The position numbers and the translations under genes were made by a program. Positions 44,650-53,791 of a stretch of 64,000 nucleotides of DNA are shown one piece after another; the first letter of the stretch is position 1, and each line of letters begins with the position of its first letter. The stretch covers positions 124,001 to 188,000 of the forward strand of contig CAWJBD010000001.1 of NCBI GenBank assembly GCA_963841045.1, in the 5' to 3' direction. The DNA comes from Aalborgiella sp963841045. GTDB taxonomy: Bacteria; Pseudomonadota; Gammaproteobacteria; Burkholderiales; Burkholderiaceae_C. The notes under the pieces were generated by a model. That model had not been told where the DNA came from. It did no database searches and was given only the letters and a program-made list of their open reading frames with translations.

Positions 44650-45231
44650 TTATTTCATTTTGATGGTGTACAAATCCATGGCGCCGCCAGAATTCTTATC
44701 AAACTCGCATCCTGCTTGTATACCTGCTTGCGCAATTTCACGGGCGGTTTTGGCTTTGTTGTAGGTGGCATGCATGGCACCCAAAGCAAAACCACGGCCA
44801 GAGCCAATGCCCCAAAACTCTTTGAATTCAAACACTTCGCGGTAGCTGTACAAACCGTAAATTCCTGTTTGATTTGCAATTACCACACTGAATTGGCTGG
44901 ACTCATAGGGGTCGTTGTCTTCTTCTTTGGTTTGCAAAAAGTAGGTGTCTTTCAGCACTGGGTGCAATTTCAAAAAGGTGTCAAATACCTCGTCTTTGCT
45001 GCCAAATTTTCGATCTGCTTTAGGCAATGCGTTAATCGCTTTGCGCAAGGCTGGAAAATGCGCAACAGTGCCTGCCATGCCAATGTAGGTTGGGCCTGTT
45101 GCGGTTTCGAACTTGAAAATTTTGGTGTTCGCTTCAAACCGATGGTTCAAGCGTGTATCACCAAAGGTGACCAAGCTTTCGGCTGCAATGACGATTTGTT
45201 TGTTCTTTTTAACGACGACAACTGTGGTCAT
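44650..45231 (-). CDS. Betaproteobacterial proteasome homologue (BPH), HslV-like Ntn-hydrolase
   Basis: A 193-residue protein of the HslV/20S-proteasome fold. After Met removal the N-terminus TTVVVVKKNKQIVIAAESLVT aligns position by position with HslV, placing Thr1 as nucleophile and Glu where HslV has Asp17; a Lys lies three residues after the HslV Lys33 position. GIGSGRGFALGAMHATY matches the HslV GSGGxxALAAA region. Such proteins are often mislabelled as transporters, but there is no membrane segment. It lies between aceF and lpdA with gaps of 11 and 51 bases, so it is expressed with pyruvate dehydrogenase. Its substrates are unknown. Confidence 0.85.
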   Translation of the reverse strand: MTTVVVVKKNKQIVIAAESLVTFGDTRLNHRFEANTKIFKFETATGPTYIGMAGTVAHFPALRKAINALPKADRKFGSKDEVFDTFLKLHPVLKDTYFLQTKEEDNDPYESSQFSVVIANQTGIYGLYSYREVFEFKEFWGIGSGRGFALGAMHATYNKAKTAREIAQAGIQAGCEFDKNSGGAMDLYTIKMK

Positions 45232-45242
45232 GGGCCAATCCT

Positions 45243-46607
45243 TTAAAGCATGACTCGACGGAAATCGGCGAGTACCTGACCCAAGTATGCGTTAAAGCGC
45301 GCAGCTGCAGCACCGTCGATGACGCGATGATCCCAACTGAGCGACAACGGTAACATCAAGCGTGGTTGGAAAGTTTTACCGTCCCATTTGGCTTCAATGC
45401 TGGATTTGCACACGCCCAATATCGCCACTTCAGGCGCATTGATGATGGGGGTGAAATAGCGGCCGCCAATGCCGCCCAGTGAGCTGATGGAGAAGCAACC
45501 GCCGGTCATTTCTGCTGGGCTTAACTTGCCATCACGCGCTTTTTTGGCCAACTCGCCCATTTCTGTTGAAATTTGCAAAATGCCTTTTTTGTCCGCGTCT
45601 TTAATGACAGGCACCATCAAACCATTGGGCGTATCGGCTGCAAAGCCAATGTGGTAATACTGTTTGTAGACCAAGCTCTCGCCATCTAAGGATGAATTGA
45701 ATTCAGGGAATTTTTTCAGCGCTGCCACGCAGGCTTTGATGAGGAAAGCCAACATGGTGACTTTGACACCCGACTTTTCATTCTCTTTGTTCATCAAGAC
45801 GCGGAAGGCTTCCAGGTCGGTGATGTCAGCATCGTCATGGTTGGTGACGTGCGGAATGATGACCCAGTTGCGATGCAAGTTGGCGCCACTGATTTTTTTG
45901 ATGCGCCCCATTTCTTTGCGCTCAATCGGGCCAAACTTGGCAAAATCAACCTTAGGCCAAGCCAGTAGACCAAGTCCTCCACCATTATCAGTGCCTTTTT
46001 GGCCTGTAGCCGACGTATTCATTGCCTGAGATGCTATTGTATTGATAGCGCCAGACATCACACCTTGGGTGAAGCGTTGCACGTCTTGATCTGTGATGCG
46101 CCCTTTCAAACCAGTGCCTTTGACTTCGGCCAATGGCACACCCAATTCACGTGCGTATTTGCGCACAGACGGTGAGGCATGCGGTAAGTTCAGTGTGTTG
46201 GCTGTAGGCGCGTGTGCTGGAGCAGGCGCTGATGCAGAGCTGGCAGCAACCACAGCAACTGCTGGCTCAGCTTGAACGATTGCTGGCGCCGGTGTGCTTG
46301 CTGTAGGGGTTGGCGTGGCCACTGCTGCAGGTGCAGGAACAGATGCAGCTGCTGGTGATGCTGCATCGCCAGCAACTTCCATGACCGCAATCACATCGCC
46401 CACATTCACTTTATCGCCCAACTTCACTTTCAACTCTTTGATCACGCCAGCACTGGATGAAGGAATCTCCATCGCTGCTTTGTCGGATTCCACCGTCATC
46501 AAGGATTGCTCCAACTTGATGGTGTCACCTACTTTGACCAGCAGCTCAATCACCGCCACGTCTTTGAAGTCGCCAATGTCTGGAACTTTTATGTCTATCA
46601 ATGCCAT
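45243..46607 (-). CDS. aceF: Dihydrolipoyllysine-residue acetyltransferase, PDH E2
   Basis: Core of the pyruvate dehydrogenase complex, transferring acetyl groups to CoA. The 454 residues comprise one lipoyl domain (Lys in VESDKAAMEIPSS), an Ala/Pro-rich linker, the E3-binding domain (HASPSVRKYARELGVPLAEV), a second linker with a dispersed repeat (46001-46049), and the catalytic domain with HRVIDGAAAARF (H and D of the active site). ATG 46607 has GGAG upstream. It lies 16 bases after aceE. Confidence 0.95.
   Translation of the reverse strand: MALIDIKVPDIGDFKDVAVIELLVKVGDTIKLEQSLMTVESDKAAMEIPSSSAGVIKELKVKLGDKVNVGDVIAVMEVAGDAASPAAASVPAPAAVATPTPTASTPAPAIVQAEPAVAVVAASSASAPAPAHAPTANTLNLPHASPSVRKYARELGVPLAEVKGTGLKGRITDQDVQRFTQGVMSGAINTIASQAMNTSATGQKGTDNGGGLGLLAWPKVDFAKFGPIERKEMGRIKKISGANLHRNWVIIPHVTNHDDADITDLEAFRVLMNKENEKSGVKVTMLAFLIKACVAALKKFPEFNSSLDGESLVYKQYYHIGFAADTPNGLMVPVIKDADKKGILQISTEMGELAKKARDGKLSPAEMTGGCFSISSLGGIGGRYFTPIINAPEVAILGVCKSSIEAKWDGKTFQPRLMLPLSLSWDHRVIDGAAAARFNAYLGQVLADFRRVML
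46001..46049 (-). repeat. Two-hairpin dispersed repeat, copy 7, in frame inside aceF
   Basis: Same orientation as aceF. It is read as GAINTIASQAMNTSATGQ in the linker between the E3-binding and catalytic domains. The reading frame is the same as in copies 2 and 9. Confidence 0.88.
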
Positions 46608-46623
46608 GTTTATCTCCAGAAAA

Positions 46624-49356
46624 TTAAGCGTATAAAGGATTGAGTTTGTCGGTTTTGATGCCGTACTTGTTGATGGCTTCGGCCACCTTGGTTGCTGGCA
46701 ACTTGCCTTCTTCACTCAAGGCTTTCAGTGCAGCAACGACGATGTAATGGCGATTGACTTCAAAGTGCTCACGCAGTTTGCTGCGGAAATCGCTGCGGCC
46801 AAAACCATCTGTTCCCAAAACCTTGTAAGCGCGTTGTGTGCCATCGGCATATTTAGGAATGAAGGGGCGAATTTGCTCGGCATAGGCTTTCATATAGTCA
46901 GTGGATGCGACCACAGGACCAGCATGTTTGTCTAACTGCTGCGCCACAAATGATTGGCGCTGTGCTTGCGTGGGGTGCAGCAAGTTGTAGCGTTCAGCAT
47001 CTTGCCCATCGCGTGTCAATTCATTGAAGCTTGGGCAACTCCATACATTGGCAGCGATGCCCCAATCTTTGGCCAGCAAGGCTTGTGCTTCAATCGACTC
47101 ACGCAAAATCGTGCCAGAGCCCAGCAGTTGAACAGACAGGGCTGCAGCTTTGTCTGCAGGCTTGCACAAATACATGCCCTTGATAATTTGTTCTTCAGTG
47201 CCTGCAGTCAAGCCCGGCATAGCATAGTTTTCATTCAACAAGGTGATGTAGTAATACACATTGTCTTGTTTCTCGACCATGCGCTTTAAGCCATGGTGCA
47301 GGATCACACCCACTTCATGCGCAAAGGTGGGGTCGTAGCTGATGCAGTTGGGTATCGTGCCCGCCATGATGTGGCTATGACCGTCTTCGTGTTGCAAACC
47401 TTCGCCATTGAGCGTGGTGCGACCAGAAGTACCGCCCAGCAAGAAGCCACGTGCTTGCATGTCACCCGCAGCCCATGCCAAATCACCAATGCGCTGGAAA
47501 CCAAACATAGAGTAATACACATAGAAGGGCACCATGATGCGGTTGTTGGTGCTGTAACTGGTGGCGGCTGCTATCCAACTGCTCATGCCACCGGCTTCGT
47601 TGATACCTTCTTGCAAAATTTGACCCGCTTTGTCCTCGCGGTAGTACATCACTTGGTCTTTATCGACTGGCGTGTAATTCTGCCCAGCTGGGTTGTAAAT
47701 ACCCACTTGCCTGAACAAACCTTCCATGCCAAAAGTACGCGCCTCATCCACCAAAATCGGCACCACACGTGGCCCCAAAGCTTGGTCGCGTAACAATTGC
47801 GTCAAGAAACGAACATAGGCTTGCGTGGTAGAAATTTCACGCCCTTCGGCGGTTGGTTCTATCACCGATTTGAATGTTTCTAATGAAGGTACGGTGAACG
47901 ACTCATCCGCTTTGGTGCGGCGGTGCGGCAAATAGCCCCCCAAGGCTTTGCGACGTTCATGCAGATATTGCATTTCGGGCGTGTCGTCAGCAGGCTTGTA
48001 AAACGGAATGTCCGCAATTTGGCTGTCTGGCACAGGGATATTGAAACGATCACGGAAGATTTTGATATCTTCATCGGTGAGCTTTTTGGTTTGGTGCACA
48101 TTGTTTTTGCCCTCGCCACTTTTGCCCATGCCAAAACCTTTGACCGTTTTAATCAACAATACGGTGGGTTGGCCTTTGTGCTTGACTGCTTCTGCGTAAG
48201 CCGCATAAACTTTTTTAGGGTCATGTCCACCACGGCGCAGCGCCCAGATTTCATCGTCACTCATGTGCGACACCATCTCTAAAGTACGTGGATCACGTCC
48301 AAAGAAATGTTTGCGCACATAAGCGCCGTCATTGGCTTTGAAAGCTTGATAGTCACCATCCAAAGTGTCCATCATCAACTTTTTCAAAGCACCATCTTTG
48401 TCGCGCGCCAAGAGTGGGTCCCAATCACTGCCCCATAAGAGCTTGATCACATTCCAACCTGAGCCGCGGAATTCGCCTTCCAGCTCTTGCACAATCTTGC
48501 CATTGCCGCGCACAGGACCATCTAAGCGCTGCAAATTACAGTTCACTACAAAAATCAGGTTATCTAATTTTTCACGTGCGGCCAAACCGATCGCGCCCAA
48601 TGACTCCACTTCATCCATTTCACCGTCGCCACAGAACACCCACACCTTGCGGTTTTCAGTATTGGCAATGCCACGTGCATGCAAATACTTTAAAAAGCGT
48701 GCTTGGTAAATCGCCATCAAGGGGCCAAGCCCCATCGAAACCGTGGGAAACTGCCAAAACTCGGGCATCAATTTAGGGTGTGGGTAGCTGGACAAACCTT
48801 TGCCATCCACTTCTTGGCGGAAGTTGAGCAACTGCTCCTCAGTCAATCGACCTTCTAAATACGCACGCGCATACACACCTGGTGACACATGGCCTTGGAT
48901 GTACAAACAATCGCCGCCGTGGTTCTCAGATTCAGCATGCCAAAAATGGTTAAAACCCGCGCCAAACATGTGCGCCAATGACGCAAATGAACCAATGTGA
49001 CCGCCCAAATCACCTCCATCCACGGGGTGATGGCGATTCGCTTTGACCACCATCGCCATCGCATTCCAGCGCATATAGGCACGCAAGCGTTCTTCAATTT
49101 CAATATTACCTGGGCAATGTTCTTCTTGCGTGGGCTCTAGGGTGTTGACATAAGCGGTGTTGGCCGAAAAAGGCATGTCAATGCTGCTTTGGCGCGCGTG
49201 CTCTAACAACTCTTCTAACAAGAAGTGAGCACGCTCTGGTCCTGCTGATTCAATCACGGCGGACAAAGCGTCCATCCATTCGCGCGTTTCTAATTTGTCA
49301 GTATCTTGAACGGTGCTTGCAGTTGTTTGCGCAGTGTTTACCGAATTGTCTGTCAT
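46624..49356 (-). CDS. aceE: Pyruvate dehydrogenase E1 component
   Basis: Homodimeric thiamine-diphosphate enzyme that decarboxylates pyruvate and acetylates the lipoyl groups of AceF. The 910 residues match E. coli-type E1, with the thiamine motif VFCGDGEMDEVESLGAI, DPRTLEMVSHMSDDEI, and the C-terminal TDGFGRSDFRSKLREHFEVN. The start MTDNSVNT at 49356 follows AGGAGACA; an upstream in-frame extension is rejected. First gene of the operon, divergent from a sensor kinase across a 229-bp gap with a striking dyad pair. Confidence 0.97.
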   Translation of the reverse strand: MTDNSVNTAQTTASTVQDTDKLETREWMDALSAVIESAGPERAHFLLEELLEHARQSSIDMPFSANTAYVNTLEPTQEEHCPGNIEIEERLRAYMRWNAMAMVVKANRHHPVDGGDLGGHIGSFASLAHMFGAGFNHFWHAESENHGGDCLYIQGHVSPGVYARAYLEGRLTEEQLLNFRQEVDGKGLSSYPHPKLMPEFWQFPTVSMGLGPLMAIYQARFLKYLHARGIANTENRKVWVFCGDGEMDEVESLGAIGLAAREKLDNLIFVVNCNLQRLDGPVRGNGKIVQELEGEFRGSGWNVIKLLWGSDWDPLLARDKDGALKKLMMDTLDGDYQAFKANDGAYVRKHFFGRDPRTLEMVSHMSDDEIWALRRGGHDPKKVYAAYAEAVKHKGQPTVLLIKTVKGFGMGKSGEGKNNVHQTKKLTDEDIKIFRDRFNIPVPDSQIADIPFYKPADDTPEMQYLHERRKALGGYLPHRRTKADESFTVPSLETFKSVIEPTAEGREISTTQAYVRFLTQLLRDQALGPRVVPILVDEARTFGMEGLFRQVGIYNPAGQNYTPVDKDQVMYYREDKAGQILQEGINEAGGMSSWIAAATSYSTNNRIMVPFYVYYSMFGFQRIGDLAWAAGDMQARGFLLGGTSGRTTLNGEGLQHEDGHSHIMAGTIPNCISYDPTFAHEVGVILHHGLKRMVEKQDNVYYYITLLNENYAMPGLTAGTEEQIIKGMYLCKPADKAAALSVQLLGSGTILRESIEAQALLAKDWGIAANVWSCPSFNELTRDGQDAERYNLLHPTQAQRQSFVAQQLDKHAGPVVASTDYMKAYAEQIRPFIPKYADGTQRAYKVLGTDGFGRSDFRSKLREHFEVNRHYIVVAALKALSEEGKLPATKVAEAINKYGIKTDKLNPLYA

Positions 49357-49471
49357 GGTTTGTCTCCTGTGTTTTGTTTTGATCTTGATACCTGACGTTT
49401 TGATGATGCCTGCATCGCACCACACTCGTCAAGTTTTAGGCTGTGTGCTCTATTTTGGCACACTTTATTCA

Positions 49472-49512
49472 AAATATCAAATTATGAATCTTGATTTCAT
49501 ATTATGATATTT
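49472..49512. promoter_or_regulatory. Twin TCAnATTATGA dyads between aceE and the sensor kinase
   Basis: TCAAATTATGA (49477-49487) and the perfect dyad TCATATTATGA (49497-49507) lie exactly 20 bp apart, and the outer flanks AAATATCA and TGATATTT make the whole 41-bp block a larger inverted repeat. The spacing puts both sites on one DNA face. It lies 115 bp before aceE and 75 bp before the kinase, so it is a strong candidate operator for one or both. Confidence 0.65.
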
Positions 49513-49585
49513 GAAGACAATTTTAAACATTTCACTTTGTTCTACACTCTCTTGTATGTATCGCCTATTTAGACCCTTGCAATAA

Positions 49586-52092
49586 ATGAACCTCGCCTCT
49601 TTAAGTGCCCAATTTCGTACTTGGTGGCGCAAGCAAACGCCGCACAGGCAAGATCGCTTTGCCTTATTGGGTCCCATCGTCAGTGTCTTACTGTTTTTGA
49701 TCGTGATATTGGCTTCGTTCGCGTATTTGCGTTTAGAAGAAATTGACCGCGAACAAGAATCCATCAAACGCGATGTGGAATACGCTCAACAAAATTTACG
49801 TTTGAGACTTTTGGACCGTCAAGAGCAATTCCTGCGATTGGCAAGGGATATCGCTAGCAATGACATCAACGATGATGTATTCATTGCACAAGCTGAAGAT
49901 CTAATCAGCAAGCATCCTGAATTGCACGCTGTTTCTTGGATAGATAACAAACAAAAAGTGATTGCCACTTACACCGTTGCCAGTGCTATCAATACACAGA
50001 TACGGCGCATAGGCGATAAGCTCAGCAAGCGCGAGTCTGAATCAGGGTACGCTCTGGTCAAAGATACATATGGCCCTGTGTACACCCATACCATCACCAC
50101 AGACAACGCGGGTGTGTTGCCTATTTTGCAGATATTTGTACCAATACAAGACCATGGTCGATTTGCCGGATTGATATTGGGTGAGTACTCTATCGAAGGC
50201 TTATTGCGCTTTGGCGTACCGTCAGAAGTGAATACCAAATATGCCGTCACTCTCATCAATGGGAAAAACAGTGTTCTGGCCGGCTCAGCTATTACCCCGC
50301 GCAACTCCATCACGGCAGCACTGAAACTGTCACGCAAGCCCTATGAATACCAATTACCAGTTTCGCCAGTTGGGAATGATTTGTTACTCAGAGCGCAAGG
50401 CTATCGGACTTCATTGGGTTTGGTAGGCAGTGCGCTTGTTTTGGTTAGCTGCAGCATTGAGCGTTTTAACCGTTTGGATGCTGATTGCCACATGGCGACA
50501 CACGCGCAAACGTCAATTTGCGCAACAAGCCTTGATACGTGAAACCAATTTCAGACGCGCCATGGAAAATTCCATGCTCACTGGCATGCGTGCATTGGAT
50601 TTGACCGGCAAGATTACCTATGTCAACCCTGCGTTCTGTCAAATGACGGGTTGGTCTGAAGCTGAATTGGTTGGTTGTACAGCACCTTTTCCTTACTGGC
50701 CAAAGAACGACCATGCCGTGTTGCATGAACAACTGAGGATTCAACTCAGTGGCCAATCTCCAGCCAGCGGCTTCCAATTTAAAGTGAGCCGCAAGGATGG
50801 TGGGCAATTTGATGCACGCATGTATGTGTCGCCATTGGTTGACGACAAAGGTGTGCAAACCGGTTGGATGACCTCCACCACCGACATCACCGAACCCAAT
50901 CGCATTCGACATCAATTACTGGAGTCACAAGACCGCTTTATCACGGTTTTGGAAGGCATGGATGCTTCTGTTTCTGTAGCACCTTTGGGGCGAACTGATT
51001 TGCTTTTTGCCAACAAGCTATACCGTTCTTGGTTTGGTGCTGACACCGTAGGGCATATGCGACTGATAGCCGAAGCCGGAATTCCGATACGTGAGCAAGT
51101 TGAAGAAAGTGGTGATGACGTAGACAGTCTGGCGGGTTTGCCTTATTCACAAATCAACAGCGACAGCAGCAATCAGTTTGAACTTTTCTGCGCTGATTTG
51201 AACAAGTGGTTGGAAATTACGATCGCGTTACATCACTTGGGTAGATGGCCGATTGGCGCAGATGGTGATTGCAACCGACATCACACAGCGGCGCAATGCC
51301 GAAATGCAAGAAGCATTGCAAGTTGAACGCGCCCAAAGTGCCAGCCGACTCATCACCATGGGCGAGATGGCATCCAGTGTGGCGCATGAATTGAACCAAC
51401 CGCTGACAGCCATCAATATTTATTGCAATGGCATAGTGGCGCGCATCAGAGAACAGCAAATCTCTGAAATCGAAATCATTTCAACATTGGAAAAAACGTC
51501 AAAACAAGCACAGCGTGCGGCACAAATTATTCAACGCATACGCACATTCGTAAAACGCAGTGCACCGAATCGTAACTTGTCAAACATTTACTTGATGGTT
51601 GAATCGGCCCGTGAGTTGGCTGACATTGAGATGCGCAGACGCAATGTGCATCTGCATTTTTACGTGGCAGCACGCTTACCCAAGTTATTTGTAGACCCTA
51701 TATTGATAGAACAAGTTTTGATCAATTTGCTCAAAAATGCAGCTGAATCGGTCGACAATGCGCGACGCACCCCCAGCAATCGCCGGGTCGAATTGCGTGT
51801 TGCACCCATGACAGAAGAGTCTCGCGATGGTGTTGAATTTTCGGTCATCGACACCGGTTCTGGCATTCCGCCTGATGTCATGGCTCGCTTGTACGAATCG
51901 TTCTTTTCTACCAAAGCAGAAGGCATGGGTATGGGCTTGAGTCTGTGCCGATCTATCGTCGAATCACATGCAGGACGCATCAAAGCTGAGAACATTTACA
52001 ATGGTGAATTGATCACAGGATGTCGTTTCAGTTTTTGGTTGCCTTTGCCTAACGAATCTGAATTGAAAACGGAACAAACGAATGCAGTTTGA
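49586..52092 (+). CDS. PAS-domain sensor histidine kinase, DctS-like, with two frameshifts
   Basis: One kinase of about 834 residues once two extra bases are removed, at about 50436-50444 and about 51219. It has an N-terminal membrane segment (VSVLLFLIVILASFAYL), a periplasmic Cache-like domain, a second segment (LAAALSVLTVWMLIATW), PAS domains (MENSMLTGMRALDLTGK onward), HisKA with SSVAHELNQPLTAIN, and an ATPase domain with LINLLKNAAES and GMGMGLSLCRSIVESH. The pattern resembles DctS-type carboxylate sensors. The FixJ-type regulator follows. It is read away from aceE. Confidence 0.88.
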
Positions 52093-52140
52093 TGCCATCG
52101 TGGCTGATTGCTTCACACTTAAAAATACGGGAGTATGCGT

Positions 52141-52767
52141 ATGGGTTCAACAACTAAATTAGGTACTGTCTACGTCGTTGACGATGACGAAGCAGTGCGC
52201 GATTCATTGCAATGGATGCTGGAAGGAAAAGACTACCGCGTGCGTAGTTTTGATTCAGCTGAATCATTCTTAAGCCGATACGATGCGCGAGAAATCGCAT
52301 GCTTGATTGTCGATATACGCATGGGAGGCATGTCAGGCTTGGACCTGCAAAACCGATTGATTGAACGCCAATCACCACTGCCCATTGTCTTTATCACAGG
52401 TCATGGTGATGTGCCCATGGCTGTAGACACCATGAAAAAAGGTGCCACTGACTTTATCCAAAAACCATTCAAAGAAGAAGACATCTTGAAATTGGTTGAA
52501 CGCATGCTGACGCAGGCTGCCAGCAGTTTTTCACAACAAAAAGAAGCCGCCAACCGCGATGCCCTGATCAGCAAATTAACTGGACGTGAAGCGCAGGTAA
52601 TGGAACGCATCGTGGCAGGTCGTTTGAACAAACAAATCGCTGACGATTTGGCCATCAGCATCAAAACTGTCGAGGCGCACCGTGCCAACATCATGGAAAA
52701 ACTGGGTGCAAACTCCGTAGCTGATTTATTGAAAATCGCACTTGGCAAAACCGCAACCACTGATTAA
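52141..52767 (+). CDS. FixJ/DctR-type response regulator
   Basis: A 208-residue regulator with a receiver domain (VYVVDDDEAVRDSLQWML, Asp in LIVDIRMGGMSG, QKPFKEEDIL) and a LuxR-type output domain (LTGREAQVMERIVAGRLNKQ, KTVEAHRANIMEKL). The ATG at 52141 is preferred over 52135 because GGGAG then lies at normal distance. It is the cognate partner of the upstream sensor kinase and a candidate binder of the twin dyads before aceE. Confidence 0.93.
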   Translation: MGSTTKLGTVYVVDDDEAVRDSLQWMLEGKDYRVRSFDSAESFLSRYDAREIACLIVDIRMGGMSGLDLQNRLIERQSPLPIVFITGHGDVPMAVDTMKKGATDFIQKPFKEEDILKLVERMLTQAASSFSQQKEAANRDALISKLTGREAQVMERIVAGRLNKQIADDLAISIKTVEAHRANIMEKLGANSVADLLKIALGKTATTD

Positions 52768-52835
52768 GTTATATTTCGACGCGCTCAATGCGAAACCGCA
52801 TCACAGCGCTGATTTAATTCTCATCTGACTCAACC

Positions 52836-53687
52836 ATGACAGCACAAATCATTGACGGCGTCGCTCTTTCCAAACAACTGCGCGCCGATGTGGCTGAGCG
52901 AACTCTTCAGTTAAAGTCCAAAGGGGTCACGCCTGGCTTGGCGGTGATTTTGGTGGGCGAAGACCCAGCCAGCCAAGTCTATGTACGCAATAAGATCAAG
53001 GCTTGCGAAGATTGCGGCATCAAGAGTGTGTTTGAAAAATACGATGCCACTTTGAGCCAAGCCGACTTGCTGGCGCGTATCAATGCACTCAATGCCGATG
53101 CCAGCATTCATGGCATTTTGGTGCAAATGCCCTTACCCAAACACATTGACCCCCATGCTGTGATTGAAGCCATCTCTGCCAGCAAAGATGTGGACGGTTA
53201 TTCCACGCTCAGTGCAGGTGAATTGATGACCGGCAAACCCGGCTTTAACCCTTGCACACCTTACGGCTGCATGAAGTTGATTGAAAGCACGGGTATCAAC
53301 TTGAAAGGCAAGCATGCAGTCGTCATTGGTCGCAGCAACACCGTGGGTAAACCCATGGCGATGATGTTGCTGGCTGCCAATGCCACCGTCACCATTTGCC
53401 ACAGCGCCACGCCAGATATGAAAGCCCACACTTTGCAAGCTGATGTGGTCGTGGCTGCCGTTGGCAAACGCAATGTGCTCACCGCCGATATGGTTAAACC
53501 GGGTGCGGTAGTTATTGACGTGGGCATGAACCGCGATGGCAATGGAAAACTGTGCGGCGATGTTGATTTTGAAGCCATCAAACCGATAGCCAGCCACATC
53601 ACACCTGTGCCTGGCGGCGTAGGCCCTATGACCATCACCATGCTCTTGGTTAACACACTGATTTCTGCTGAGCGCACGGTGCGCTGA
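52836..53687 (+). CDS. folD: Methylenetetrahydrofolate dehydrogenase/cyclohydrolase
   Basis: Bifunctional one-carbon enzyme interconverting methylene-, methenyl- and formyl-tetrahydrofolate. The 283 residues have the Y-x-x-x-K active site in SQVYVRNKIKACED, VQMPLPKHID, GRSNTVGKPMAMML and the ending VGPMTITMLLVNTL. The length is typical. It is in the same direction as the two-component genes with a 68-bp gap and is followed by the peptidase gene. Confidence 0.96.
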   Translation: MTAQIIDGVALSKQLRADVAERTLQLKSKGVTPGLAVILVGEDPASQVYVRNKIKACEDCGIKSVFEKYDATLSQADLLARINALNADASIHGILVQMPLPKHIDPHAVIEAISASKDVDGYSTLSAGELMTGKPGFNPCTPYGCMKLIESTGINLKGKHAVVIGRSNTVGKPMAMMLLAANATVTICHSATPDMKAHTLQADVVVAAVGKRNVLTADMVKPGAVVIDVGMNRDGNGKLCGDVDFEAIKPIASHITPVPGGVGPMTITMLLVNTLISAERTVR

Positions 53688-53791
53688 ATCTTGCTTGGCC
53701 ATACATTTACGTTTGGTTTTACGCTGTTTTGTGCATGATCTACGCAAAGTTTGCGCTTGAATAGCTGCAATCAATCTCCATTTATACCGAC

